Positions 1-6,955 of a stretch of DNA of 17,081 nucleotides are shown here, piece by piece. The translations under genes and the position numbers were made by a program. The DNA is taken from NCBI GenBank assembly GCA_031289625.1, contig JAITPB010000069.1, positions 1-17,081 of the forward strand, given 5' to 3'. Positions within the stretch are counted from its first letter, which is position 1. Each line of letters opens with the position of its first letter. The stretch is from Clostridiales bacterium. GTDB taxonomy: Bacteria; Bacillota; Clostridia; Lachnospirales; WQUN01. Below the pieces are notes generated by a model. That model saw only the letters and a list, made by a program, of their open reading frames with translations. It ran no database searches and was not told the DNA's origin.

Positions 1-1033
1 CATCCCTGCGGACATAATTATTTTGATCCCGCCTCGGCTGGCTGGCGCCTGTACCCTGGTTTTCCCGCCTGGGCGCTGCACTGTCGCGGCGTTCTGCCGT
101 CTGCTGGCCCTGACCTTCACGCGGCCTGTTGAAATTGGGCGCTTGGCCGTCCCGTCTCTGGGGATAGCTTTGGTTGGGTCTGCTTTGGCCGTCGCGATCT
201 CTTCTGGGGCCGTCCCGTCTCGGCCCTTGATTGTCGCGATCTCTTCTGACGCCGTCACGGTTTGGCGTTTGGCCCTCGCGGTTTTGGCTTGTATTTTCAC
301 GGTTTGGCGTTTGATTTTCGCGGTTTGGCGCTTGGTTTTCACGGTTTGGCGTTTGATTTTCGCGGTTTGGCGCTTGGTTCTCACGGTTTGGTGTTTGATT
401 TTCGCGGTTTGGCGTTTGGTTTTCGCGGTTTGGCGTTTGATTTTCGCGGTTTGGCGTTCGGTTGTCGCGGCGCTGACCGGCATTCTGCGTTTGACTATCG
501 CGCGGCCTTTGGCTTTGATTTGGATTCTGCCCGTCCCGGCGCGGGCCATCGTTTGGCCTCTGTCCGTCGCGCCTCTGTCCGTCGCGTCTCTGTCCGCCCC
601 CGCCAGAGGGATTCCGATCGTCGCGCCTGGGCGTCTGTCCATCCCTCCTGGGTCCTGTGCTTTGATTCGGCTGATCTTTTCGCGGCTGCCCGTCACGATT
701 TTGCGGATTGCCCTGCTGCGCTTGCCCGCTGTGCCTTTCGTCCCGGCGGTGTTCACCCTGCCGCCTGTTATCGTCGCCTTGCCGTCTGTTTTCGTTAGAA
801 ACAGGCGGGTCGGCGGGCGCGGCGGATTGAGCCGCCGGTTCGGCCGCCTTCACGGCCTGTTTGACAGACGCCGGCCTGCTCTTATAAAACTCCAGAAGGC
901 GCGCGCTGTCCGTTTCTTCTATGCTGCTCATATGACTTTCAACATCCACGCCCAATTCCTTCAATTTATTAATGATATCTTTGCTCGCTACCTTGAGCTG
1001 CCTGGCCATTTCATGTACTCTCATTTTCGGCAT
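1..1033 (-). CDS. infB: Translation initiation factor IF-2, N-terminal part (cut by window edge)
   Basis: IF-2 is the GTPase that places initiator fMet-tRNA on the 30S subunit and promotes subunit joining. Only the first 344 or so residues are visible. Residues 1-53 (MPKMRVHEMARQLKVASKDI...) match the IF2_N domain, a small helical fold at the N-terminus of Bacillota IF-2. The rest is a hydrophilic, presumably disordered linker rich in Arg, Asn, Gln, Asp and Gly, built from RRDGQ-type and PNRENQ-type repeats. The G domain and C-terminal domains would lie beyond position 1. The ATG at 1031-1033 has a GGAGG about 7 nt upstream and overlaps the end of ylxQ by 13 nt, so translation is probably coupled. 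The domain and the operon position after ylxQ make the identity secure. The linker is low-complexity and evolves fast, so it adds nothing to the assignment. Confidence 0.95.
   Translation of the reverse strand, partial: MPKMRVHEMARQLKVASKDIINKLKELGVDVESHMSSIEETDSARLLEFYKSRPASVKQAVKAAEPAAQSAAPADPPVSNENRRQGDDNRRQGEHRRDERHSGQAQQGNPQNRDGQPRKDQPNQSTGPRRDGQTPRRDDRNPSGGGGQRRDGQRRDGQRPNDGPRRDGQNPNQSQRPRDSQTQNAGQRRDNRTPNRENQTPNRENQTPNRENQTPNRENQAPNRENQTPNRENQAPNRENQTPNRENTSQNREGQTPNRDGVRRDRDNQGPRRDGPRRDRDGQSRPNQSYPQRRDGQAPNFNRPREGQGQQTAERRDSAAPRRENQGTGASQPRRDQNNYVRRD
258..467 (-). repeat. Ten tandem 21-bp repeats in infB linker (heptapeptide array)
   Basis: Ten uninterrupted 21-bp units start at 258, 279, 300, 321, 342, 363, 384, 405, 426 and 447. 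On the coding strand they encode heptapeptides of the type (Q/R)(T/A)PNREN, with two diverged units (TSQNREG, QTPNRDG) at the C-terminal end. A higher-order 42-bp period is visible: 300-341 and 342-383 differ at a single base, pointing to a recent two-unit duplication. The array covers about residues 190-259 of IF-2 and keeps frame throughout. Confidence 0.95.
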
Positions 1034-1365
1034 TCGCCTGCCTCCGTCTGTTGGGAAACACAATTTTCCCTGAGCCATTTTTCCACATTCGCCGCCAATC
1101 CCGCATCTGTAACCGCGAACACCGCGCGATCGCTCCTTCCGACGCTATGACTAAGTTCTGATTTTGAACCATATAGAAAGATCGGAATTTGATAATATAG
1201 GGATTTTCGCGTGAATTTTTTTTGTGTGTTCTCTGACGCGTCCCGCGCGAGAAGCATAAGTTTAGCCCCCCCTATCCGCAATAAGCGTTCGCAAACAAAC
1301 TCGCCGGAAACGATTTTTCCGGCTTTCATACAAATACTCAAAAGTGACGCCAATTTTTTATCCAT
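1021..1365 (-). CDS. ylxQ: L7Ae/L30e-family RNA-binding protein YlxQ
   Basis: A 114-residue basic protein of the L7Ae/L30e/S12e/Gadd45 fold, which typically binds kink-turn RNA. Its exact role in bacteria is not settled. The N-terminus MDKKLASLLSICMKAGKIVSGE and the AKLMLLARDASENTQKK stretch followed by a short strand and the IPIFLYGSKSEL segment are characteristic of YlxQ proteins in the nusA-infB operon. The ATG at 1363-1365 overlaps the 3' end of rnpM by 8 nt, and its own stop overlaps the infB start by 13 nt, so it is embedded in a translationally coupled chain. Length agrees with the family (about 100-115 residues). No truncation or frameshift is seen. Confidence 0.9.
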   Translation of the reverse strand: MDKKLASLLSICMKAGKIVSGEFVCERLLRIGGAKLMLLARDASENTQKKFTRKSLYYQIPIFLYGSKSELSHSVGRSDRAVFAVTDAGLAANVEKWLRENCVSQQTEAGECRK

Positions 1366-1624
1366 GCAGTTCCGCCTCTAACTTTTCATACACGTCCGCC
1401 GGAACAGGCTGTCTAAAGGAACGCTCCAGTCCCTTGGATTTGCGCGCCTTCCGCAGGCAGTCCAGATTGGGGCAGACATAAGCGCCCCGCCCAGATTTTT
1501 TCCCTGTATAATCCAGGGAAAACTCGCCCGCGCCGCCGCAAACCACGCGAATCAATTCTTTCTTATTTTTCATTTCGCCGCAGCCGGTACATTTACGCAA
1601 AGGGATTTTTCTGGGTTTTATCAT
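1358..1624 (-). CDS. rnpM: YlxR/RnpM family protein (RNase P modulator)
   Basis: An 88-residue basic protein of the YlxR (DUF448) family. The Bacillus subtilis member has been described as RnpM, which binds the RNase P RNA and modulates its activity. Visible hallmarks are RKCTGCG near residues 10-16, GRGAYVC around residues 45-51 and a following Cys (NLDC), plus the basic RKARKSKGLERSF stretch. The four cysteines (two CxxC-like half sites) could bind a metal, though many homologues lack them. Its ATG (1622-1624) shares an ATGA overlap with the nusA stop codon, so translation is coupled to nusA. Family assignment is strong from motifs, length and operon position. Function is by homology only. 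Confidence 0.93.
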   Translation of the reverse strand: MIKPRKIPLRKCTGCGEMKNKKELIRVVCGGAGEFSLDYTGKKSGRGAYVCPNLDCLRKARKSKGLERSFRQPVPADVYEKLEAELHG

Positions 1625-2832
1625 TCGGCCCCCTCTTTTACTGTCTCTGTTTCTTTTACTTCTTCTACTTCCACTTCTATTTCTGCTTTTTCTTTTTCTG
1701 TCTCTTTGATTTTTGTTTCCTCTGTCAGGGCTTCGCCGCTTAAAAGCCTTTCAAAATTGTCATAGGCGTTGTCCGGGACAAACCCCATCGTCCGCGCTTG
1801 AGATTCGCTTTTGATATCAATGCGCCAGCCGGTTAATTTCGCGGCCATCCGCGCGTTCTGTCCCTCTTTGCCAATGGCCAGTGATAGTTGATAATCCGGC
1901 ACTACGATTTTCGCGGTCTGATCCGCCGGGTTGATCACAACCGCCAAAACACGGCTGGGGCTCAACGCCGCGGCAATGTACAATTCCGGACATTGGTTCC
2001 ATTCAATAATGTCGACTTTCTCTCCGTTTAACTCGCGCACAATCACATTGACCCGATGCCCGTTCTGCCCAACACAGGCGCCCACCGGATCCACATTCCG
2101 GTTTTTGGAATAGACGGCCATCTTTGTCCGGCTGCCCGCTTCCCGTGTGATGGAACGGACTTCAACTACCCCGTCGTACACTTCGGGCACTTCCTGCTCA
2201 AACAGGCGTTTGACCAATTCGGGGTGCGTACGCGAAATACTGATCTGCGGCCCTTTAGGCGTCTGTTTGACTTCCAGCACATACACCTTGATCCGATCCT
2301 GAAAATTATATTTCTCGCGGGAAATCTGCTCGCTGGGCGCCAGCATGGCCTCAATCTTCCCCAGCGAAATAACGATATTCCGGCGATCGTCTTTTCGCTG
2401 CACAATGCCAGTGACGATGTCCCGTTCTTTTGTGATGTACTCATTGTACAAAATCTCACGTTCCGCCTCACGGAATTTCTGCACAACCACTTGTTTAGCC
2501 GTCTGCGCCGATATCCGGCCAAAATTGCGCGGCGTCACTACCACGTCCACTATATCGCCCAAATCATATCTGGCATTCATTTTTTTGGCGCTTTCCAAGT
2601 TGATTTCCAAATTGGAGTCGCTTATCTGATCCACTACGGTTTTCTGCGCGTAAACAGATACATTCCCCGTCTCATGATCCATGTTGATTTTGATATTGGC
2701 GGATGTACCAAAATTCTTCTTGCAGGCAGTCACCAACGACGTCTCAATGGCCTCAAAAATAATCTGCTGATCAATTCCCTTTTCCTTCGATATTTGATGC
2801 AAAGCGTCTATGAGTTCCGAACCTTGATCCAT
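1621..2832 (-). CDS. nusA: Transcription termination/antitermination factor NusA
   Basis: NusA binds RNA polymerase and nascent RNA, increasing pausing and stimulating weak intrinsic terminators. The 403 residues show the expected order: RNAP-binding N-terminal domain (about 1-130), S1 domain (about 137-201, ending SISRTHPEL), KH1 (about 230-278, with VDPVGACVGQNG) and KH2 (about 300-345, AIGKEGQNARMAAKLTGW). The GxxG loops are GQNG at 255-258 and GKEG at 321-324. It ends in a highly acidic, Glu/Lys-rich tail (about 370-403) instead of the acidic repeat domains of E. coli NusA, as is usual for short Gram-positive NusA. The start is the ATG at 2830-2832 because an AGGAGGGG lies about 9 nt upstream. 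An in-frame longer reading would run into rimP. It lies directly after rimP and overlaps rnpM by 4 nt. Confidence 0.97.
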   Translation of the reverse strand: MDQGSELIDALHQISKEKGIDQQIIFEAIETSLVTACKKNFGTSANIKINMDHETGNVSVYAQKTVVDQISDSNLEINLESAKKMNARYDLGDIVDVVVTPRNFGRISAQTAKQVVVQKFREAEREILYNEYITKERDIVTGIVQRKDDRRNIVISLGKIEAMLAPSEQISREKYNFQDRIKVYVLEVKQTPKGPQISISRTHPELVKRLFEQEVPEVYDGVVEVRSITREAGSRTKMAVYSKNRNVDPVGACVGQNGHRVNVIVRELNGEKVDIIEWNQCPELYIAAALSPSRVLAVVINPADQTAKIVVPDYQLSLAIGKEGQNARMAAKLTGWRIDIKSESQARTMGFVPDNAYDNFERLLSGEALTEETKIKETEKEKAEIEVEVEEVKETETVKEGAE

Positions 2833-2854
2833 TTTTCCAAACCCCTCCTCTCGC

Positions 2855-3316
2855 CTACAAGAGCACGGCCAGCTTGCAGGAGGCCACATCCGCCTTGGCA
2901 AACCGCCGCGTTACGCCTTCTTCATCGGTAATGACAACGCAATTATCCTGCAGGCCCTCTAGGCTGCCCCTGAATTCTTTCCGTTTTTCCAACATTCTAT
3001 AAAGTTTAACGTCCACGAGGCGGCCTTTATATTGAACAAAGTCCTGTTCCCGTTTCAGCGGCCTATCCAGGCCGGGCGAACTGACTTCTAAGATATAGGA
3101 CTGCTCTATGGGATCGTTTTCATCCAGCACTTTTTCCGCGGCGCGGCTGACCTGTTCACAGTCGTCGATGGTCACGCCGCCCTCCTTATCGATAAAAATC
3201 CGCAGAACCCAATTGGCGCCTTCCTTTATAAACGTCAAATCAGACAGTTCGCACCCGAGCTGCGCGGCCACGGGGCGGATCATGGGTTCCACCTCAGCGG
3301 CGATATTTTTAGCCAT
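2855..3316 (-). CDS. rimP: Ribosome maturation factor RimP
   Basis: A 153-residue protein needed for maturation of the 30S subunit, where it assists assembly of the central pseudoknot/S12 region. The diagnostic segment SYILEVSSPGLDRPLKREQDF is present near residues 82-102, preceded by the DDCEQVSRAAEKVLDE helix and followed by the C-terminal SH3-like strands. Length matches the family (about 150-156). I chose the ATG at 3314-3316 (MAKNIAAEVEP). A purine-rich GGGGGAAG lies just upstream, and an alternative GTG at 3341-3343 would add nine residues with no family similarity. It is the first gene of the nusA-infB operon, with its promoter and a leader hairpin upstream. Confidence 0.95.
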   Translation of the reverse strand: MAKNIAAEVEPMIRPVAAQLGCELSDLTFIKEGANWVLRIFIDKEGGVTIDDCEQVSRAAEKVLDENDPIEQSYILEVSSPGLDRPLKREQDFVQYKGRLVDVKLYRMLEKRKEFRGSLEGLQDNCVVITDEEGVTRRFAKADVASCKLAVLL

Positions 3317-3370
3317 ACACTTCCCCCACCTTCGCGGCAGCACGGCGATCTCATCTTAAACATTTCGCCT

Positions 3371-3409
3371 AAAACGAAAGATAAGAGTGGGCGCATACCC
3401 ACTCTTATC
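3371..3409 (-). terminator. Leader hairpin with interrupted U-tract before rimP (candidate NusA-responsive attenuator)
   Basis: Perfect 12-bp inverted repeat: arms 3380-3391 and 3398-3409 (GATAAGAGTGGG / CCCACTCTTATC) with a 6-nt loop. In the direction of rimP transcription the stem is followed by UUUCGUUUU, a U-tract broken by CG. It lies about 20 nt downstream of the predicted start site and about 55 nt before the rimP ATG. A stem with a poor U-tract in this leader fits the NusA-dependent autoregulatory termination reported for the B. subtilis nusA operon. That regulation is inference here. Confidence 0.6.
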
Positions 3410-3435
3410 CGCTGTGTTGCCTTTTTCCAATTTTT

Positions 3436-3464
3436 ATTATAACATTGGCAAGCAAAAAACGCAA
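3436..3464 (-). promoter_or_regulatory. Sigma-A promoter of the rimP-nusA-infB operon
   Basis: Reading the minus strand: -35 TTGCGT (3459-3464), 17-nt spacer, -10 TATAAT (3436-3441), with a TG one base before the -10 (extended -10, TGTTATAAT). The expected start lies near 3429, giving a leader of roughly 110 nt that contains the 3371-3409 hairpin. Confidence 0.75.
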
Positions 3465-3498
3465 TGGTTATTCATAAAAATTGTTTTTCAAAATAGTA

Positions 3499-3528
3499 AT
3501 GACAATCCACAGCAAAGCATAGTATAAT
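3499..3528 (+). promoter_or_regulatory. Sigma-A promoter of the DUF4364 gene
   Basis: -35 ATGACA (3499-3504), 18-nt spacer, -10 TATAAT (3523-3528), about 30 nt before the gene. It points away from the rimP promoter, so the two start sites are divergent within about 100 bp and may influence each other. Confidence 0.65.
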
Positions 3529-3558
3529 CCTTTTAGGCAAAAACTGGACGCTAGAGGG

Positions 3559-4299
3559 ATGAAAGAATTGGCGGACGTGAAGAATCATGCGCCTCTCCAC
3601 TACAATCAAGTGGAACATAAGCTGGTGCTTCTCTATTTAATTGATAAGATGGATTTGCCATTGTCGCGGAGCCAGATTACGGATTTTGTCCGGGAAGGCG
3701 AGTATATGGATTACTATACCCTGCAGCAGACTCTGGCGGAGATGGTGGACGGCGCTTATCTGGAAAAAATACAGGACAACAACAACACGCGCTACAGCGT
3801 CACAGACGAGGGCATGACCACGCTGGAATACTTTGAAAATCATATTCCCAGCGGCATCCGCACGAAAATCAGCAAATACGTACATGACAATTTTCATTCG
3901 GTGAAACGCGATTTTGAGATCACAGCAAATTATTTTCTAGACAATGAAACGGATGAGTTCGTTGTAAAATGCGGCGTGTACGAAGATAAACGCGTTCTCA
4001 TGGAGATCAACGTGTCTGTCGTTTCGCGGGAACAGGCGCGCTTGATTCAAACCAACTGGAAATCCAATGTCAGCGCTCTGTATATGAACATTCTGTCCGA
4101 ACTGGCCAAACCGGCGGACGCCGAACCGGCCGAACCGGTCGAACCGGTCGGTTCAGAACCGCCCAGTGAAGAGGGATCGCCCAGTGAAGAGGGATCGCCC
4201 AGCGAAGAGGAACCGCCCAGCGAAGAGGAACTGCCCAGCGAAGAGGAACCGCCCGGCGGCCAGAATGAAAATGAAATGGATGCCGGCAAAACCGGCTGA
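3559..4299 (+). CDS. DUF4364 family protein with repetitive Pro/Ser/Glu C-terminal tail
   Basis: A 246-residue protein. Residues about 15-180 match the DUF4364 family of Bacillota: an N-terminal winged-helix-like part (HKLVLLYLIDKMDLPLSRSQITDFV... YYTLQQTLAEMVDGAYLEK... YSVTDEGMTTLEYF) followed by a mixed domain ending NWKSNVSALYMNILSEL. The winged-helix character suggests a DNA-binding regulator, but no target is known. From about residue 183 the protein becomes a low-complexity tail (AEPAEPVEPV, then five PSEE-type hexapeptides), strongly acidic and probably disordered. The tail is not part of the usual domain. Start is uncertain: the ATG at 3559 directly abuts the AGAGGG, whereas the TTG at 3568 has AGAGGG about 9 nt upstream and may be the true start. 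The gene has its own promoter and converges on metA. Confidence 0.85.
   Translation: MKELADVKNHAPLHYNQVEHKLVLLYLIDKMDLPLSRSQITDFVREGEYMDYYTLQQTLAEMVDGAYLEKIQDNNNTRYSVTDEGMTTLEYFENHIPSGIRTKISKYVHDNFHSVKRDFEITANYFLDNETDEFVVKCGVYEDKRVLMEINVSVVSREQARLIQTNWKSNVSALYMNILSELAKPADAEPAEPVEPVGSEPPSEEGSPSEEGSPSEEEPPSEEELPSEEEPPGGQNENEMDAGKTG
4162..4251 (+). repeat. Five tandem 18-bp repeats in the DUF4364 gene
   Basis: Five 18-bp units (4162-4179, 4180-4197, 4198-4215, 4216-4233, 4234-4251) of the form CCCAGYGAAGAGGRAYYG encode PSEEGS, PSEEGS, PSEEEP, PSEEEL, PSEEEP. A shorter 9-bp GAACCGGTC/GCC-type repeat precedes them (about 4114-4149, encoding AEPAEPVEPV). Frame is kept throughout, so copy number could vary without disrupting the gene. 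Confidence 0.95.
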
Positions 4300-4313
4300 G
4301 GAAGTGGATAAAC

Positions 4314-4349
4314 AAAAGCCCTGCGCTCATGATGGCCGCTGGGCTTTTT
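4314..4349. terminator. Bidirectional terminator between DUF4364 gene and metA
   Basis: Arms AAAAGCCC (4314-4321) and GGGCTTTT (4341-4348) enclose a 19-nt loop. On the plus strand the 3' arm runs into TTTTT; on the minus strand into TTTTGTTT. It can end both convergent units, and it overlaps the last codons of metA (stop at 4327-4329). Confidence 0.7.
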
Positions 4350-5262
4350 GGGTTGACAGCAATTGATACGGCGTCTCCTGGTAAACATAATAATTCAGCC
4401 AATTGCTGTATAGCAGGCTGGCATGGGCGCGCCATTGGACGATCGGTTTTGCGAGCGGATCGCCGCCCGGAAAATAATTCTCCGGCGCGTGAATGTTCAA
4501 GCCTTTCGCCAGATCCCGTTCATATTCCTCTTTGAGAATCCATGGATCATATTCAGAATGTCCCATCGTAAAAATCTGGCGGCCATCTTTCGTGGCGGCC
4601 AGGTACACGCCCGCCTGTTCTGACTCCGCCAAAACTTGCAGCCCCGGAACTTTGTCAATGTCCGCGCGTCTGACTTCGGTGTGCCTGGAGTGCGGGGCGT
4701 GAAACACGTCGTCCATCCCCCGCAGTAAATATGTCCATGGCTCCCGCACCATGTGGGCGAAGATGCCGGACATTTTACGGGGCAAAGGATACTTGGGAAT
4801 GCCATGGTGATGATAAAGCCCCGCCTGCGCCCCCCAGCAGATATGAAACGTAGACGTCACGTTTCGCGCGCTCCAGTCCATAATCCGGGAAAGCTCTTTC
4901 CAATACGTCACTTTCTCAAAATCCAGATGCTCAATGGGCGCGCCGGTGATAATCATGCCGTCAAATTTTTGATCGGAGATTTCATCAAACACATGATAAA
5001 AGGCCGTCAAATATTCCCTGGCCGTGTTTTTAGACGTATGGCTCTCCATATGCAGCAGCGTGACGTCAACCTGCAGCGGCGTGTTGCCCAGCAGACGCAG
5101 CAGCTGCGTTTCCGTTGTCTGTTTATTGGGCATCAGATTGAGGATGATAATTTTCAAAGGCCGTATGTCCTGATGAAAAGCGCGTTTTTCATCCATAACA
5201 AAGATATGCTCCTGTTTGAGAATTTCCGTGGCGGGCAAACGATCCGGAATTTTAATGGGCAT
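4327..5262 (-). CDS. metA: Homoserine O-acetyltransferase MetA (HTS/MetA family)
   Basis: Acylates L-homoserine at the start of methionine synthesis. The 311-residue protein keeps the glutamine-amidotransferase-like fold and catalytic residues of MetA: Cys142 in HICWGAQ, His235 and Glu237 in TMGHSEYDP. Position 111 is Glu (GAPIEHLDFE). In this family Glu111 goes with acetyl-CoA use and Gly with succinyl-CoA, so the donor is predicted to be acetyl-CoA despite frequent annotation as a succinyltransferase. Start: the ATG at 5260-5262 has a GGAGGGGG about 6 nt upstream. A longer in-frame reading would run back into rarA. It follows rarA by 16 nt and is probably co-transcribed with it. No SAM riboswitch or T-box is visible upstream. 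The terminator hairpin overlaps its final codons. Confidence 0.96.
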   Translation of the reverse strand: MPIKIPDRLPATEILKQEHIFVMDEKRAFHQDIRPLKIIILNLMPNKQTTETQLLRLLGNTPLQVDVTLLHMESHTSKNTAREYLTAFYHVFDEISDQKFDGMIITGAPIEHLDFEKVTYWKELSRIMDWSARNVTSTFHICWGAQAGLYHHHGIPKYPLPRKMSGIFAHMVREPWTYLLRGMDDVFHAPHSRHTEVRRADIDKVPGLQVLAESEQAGVYLAATKDGRQIFTMGHSEYDPWILKEEYERDLAKGLNIHAPENYFPGGDPLAKPIVQWRAHASLLYSNWLNYYVYQETPYQLLSTQKAQRPS

Positions 5263-5278
5263 TTTGCTCCCCCTCCCA

Positions 5279-6559
5279 TCATGATTGATGTTCAGCCTGC
5301 CAAGCCTTAATCTTATCCATCCGTTCTTTGACGCGCACTTCAAGTCCCTGCTCCGCGGGATGGTAGTATTCCCGTCCGGCGAGCGCGTCTGGCAGGCATC
5401 GCATATTCGTAAGCTTCTCTTCCGTATCGTGTGCGTATTGATATCCCGCGCCATACCGCAAATTTTTCATTAAAGACGTCACAGCGTTCCGGATGACCAG
5501 CGGCACAGGCTCCGCCAAAGTTTCCAGCGCGTCGGCTTTAGCGGCTTTATACGCCTCGTACAGGCGGTTCGATTTTGGCGCCAGGGCGCAGTAGACAACC
5601 GCGTGCGTCAGATGCACGCCGCATTCCGGCATACCGATGAAATGACACGCCTGATAAGCCGCCACAGAGATTTCCAGCGCTTTACTATCGGCCATGCCGA
5701 TGTCTTCGCTGGCGAACCGGACGATCCGCCTGGCCACATACAGCGGATCTTCACCGCCTTCCAGCATTCTGGCCAGCCAGTAGATCGCCGCGTTCACGTC
5801 GCTGTTCCGCATGGACTTATGCAGCGCGGAAATCAAATTATAATGCTCTTCTCCGCGTTTATCGTACAGCAGCAATTTCCGGTTGACGCATTGGCTGACC
5901 AATTCTTCTGTAATGCGTCCGTTTTCGCTGTTGACAACGATCATCTCCAGCGTATTTAATAAAATTCTGGCGTCTCCATTGGCAAAACGCGCGACGATTT
6001 TGAGCAGATCTTCCGGCATCTCCGGCTGCGGCGCGTCAAAGCCGGAGGCCAAGGCGCGGCGGCCCACTGCCGCCAATTCCTCCTCGGCGAGAGGCTGTAA
6101 AACAAAAACTTTGCATCGCGAAAGCAGCGCGGAGTTGACTTCAAAGCTCGGATTTTCGGTCGTCGCGCCGATGAGGATAATGCCGCCGTTTTCCACATAA
6201 GGCAGAAAGGCGTCTTGCTGGCTCTTGTTGAACCGGTGGATCTCGTCCACAAACACAATGGTGGATTCGCCAAAAACCCGGCGGCGTTCCGCCGACGCCA
6301 TCACATCTTTGATTTCTTTTATGCCGCTGGCCGTCGCGCTGAAATTAACGAACCCCGACAGCGTCTGCCGGGCGATGACGCGCGCCAGCGTCGTCTTTCC
6401 AACGCCGGGCGGCCCCCACAAAATCATAGAGCAGATTTTATCTCGCTCAATGAGGCGCCGCAGCACTTTCCCTTCGCCCAGCAGATGACGCTGGCCCACA
6501 TATTCCTCCAGCGTCTCCGGCCGCAAGCGGCTGGCCAGCGGCGCGCCGGGATCATTCAT
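5279..6559 (-). CDS. rarA: Replication-associated AAA+ ATPase RarA (MgsA)
   Basis: RarA/MgsA is a clamp-loader-like AAA+ ATPase (relative of eukaryotic WRNIP1) acting at stalled replication forks. In the 426-residue reading, Walker A is GPPGVGKT (49-56), Walker B VFVDEIH (about 102-108), sensor 1 GATTEN (131-136) and the arginine-finger segment ALLSRC (R148). The C-terminal tetramerisation region has the family signatures DLISALHKSMRNSD, GGEDPLYVARRIVRFASEDIG and APKSN. I took the ATG at 6557-6559. A TTG at 6566-6568 adds three residues and lies closer to the AGGA at its 5' side, so the exact start is open. Downstream metA begins 16 nt after its stop; upstream, khpA ends about 150 bp away. 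No clear own promoter was found. Confidence 0.95.
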   Translation of the reverse strand: MNDPGAPLASRLRPETLEEYVGQRHLLGEGKVLRRLIERDKICSMILWGPPGVGKTTLARVIARQTLSGFVNFSATASGIKEIKDVMASAERRRVFGESTIVFVDEIHRFNKSQQDAFLPYVENGGIILIGATTENPSFEVNSALLSRCKVFVLQPLAEEELAAVGRRALASGFDAPQPEMPEDLLKIVARFANGDARILLNTLEMIVVNSENGRITEELVSQCVNRKLLLYDKRGEEHYNLISALHKSMRNSDVNAAIYWLARMLEGGEDPLYVARRIVRFASEDIGMADSKALEISVAAYQACHFIGMPECGVHLTHAVVYCALAPKSNRLYEAYKAAKADALETLAEPVPLVIRNAVTSLMKNLRYGAGYQYAHDTEEKLTNMRCLPDALAGREYYHPAEQGLEVRVKERMDKIKAWQAEHQS

Positions 6560-6629
6560 GGCAAACAAAGATTCCTGTTCCGTTGGTCTCGCCTCTTTCT
6601 TACAGCCGGGCTATAGGTTATGTAATGAA

Positions 6630-6664
6630 GGCTTGGGCGCCCTTTCCGTAAAAGATCCCAAGCC
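6630..6664 (-). terminator. Hairpin between khpA and rarA, possible weak terminator
   Basis: Perfect 8-bp arms GGCTTGGG (6630-6637) and CCCAAGCC (6657-6664) with a 19-nt loop, in the 150-bp gap after khpA. In the direction of transcription the stem is followed only by TTCATTACAT, so termination would be weak. It could equally act as a 3'-end stabiliser or a processing site. I see no other gene in this gap. Confidence 0.35.
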
Positions 6665-6709
6665 CGAAACGTGCTTATCTGAAACGTATTTTATTTATTC
6701 GAAGTGCGC

Positions 6710-6943
6710 TTATGCCTGCACAATTTCAACCGTAACCCGTTTATCGTCATGAATGGCCGAAGCTTTGACCACTGTGCGTATCGCTTTGGCAATCCGGCCC
6801 TGCTTGCCAATCACCTTACCCATATCCTCGGATGACACTTTCAGCTCTAGGAGAATGGATTCAGCGCTGTCTTCTTCCCGGACAGAAACGGCGTCTGGAT
6901 TGTCAACCAAGTGTTTGGCGATGATTTCCAATAATTCCTTCAT
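6710..6943 (-). CDS. khpA: KH-domain RNA-binding protein KhpA (YlqC)
   Basis: A 77-residue single KH-domain protein. The KH signature is MGKVIGKQGRIAKAIRTVVKAS, with GKQG as the GxxG loop (about residues 46-49). In other Bacillota KhpA forms a heterodimer with KhpB (Jag/EloR) and affects RNA levels and cell elongation. No khpB is present here. The ATG at 6941-6943 has AGAGGGG 6 nt upstream, and the gene follows rpsP by 12 nt, the usual neighbour. Length and sequence fit the family, with nothing odd. In most Bacillota rimM, trmD and rplS come next; here the next gene is rarA. Confidence 0.95.
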   Translation of the reverse strand: MKELLEIIAKHLVDNPDAVSVREEDSAESILLELKVSSEDMGKVIGKQGRIAKAIRTVVKASAIHDDKRVTVEIVQA

Positions 6944-6955
6944 GCAAAACCCCTC

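Noticed and set aside
258..467. Regularly spaced repeats as a possible CRISPR array
   Set aside because: The 21-bp units are directly tandem with no spacers and lie in frame within infB. No cas genes are nearby.
23..1150. Long plus-strand open frame (375 codons) with repeated AVWRLVFTVWRLIF segments
   Set aside because: It is the antisense of the infB linker repeat. The minus-strand frame has the IF2_N domain, an RBS and the conserved operon position. The plus frame is open only because the repeat unit lacks stops.
2056..2931. Plus-strand open frame of 291 codons opposite nusA
   Set aside because: No similarity to anything recognisable and no ribosome binding site. The opposite frame is a complete, well-conserved NusA.
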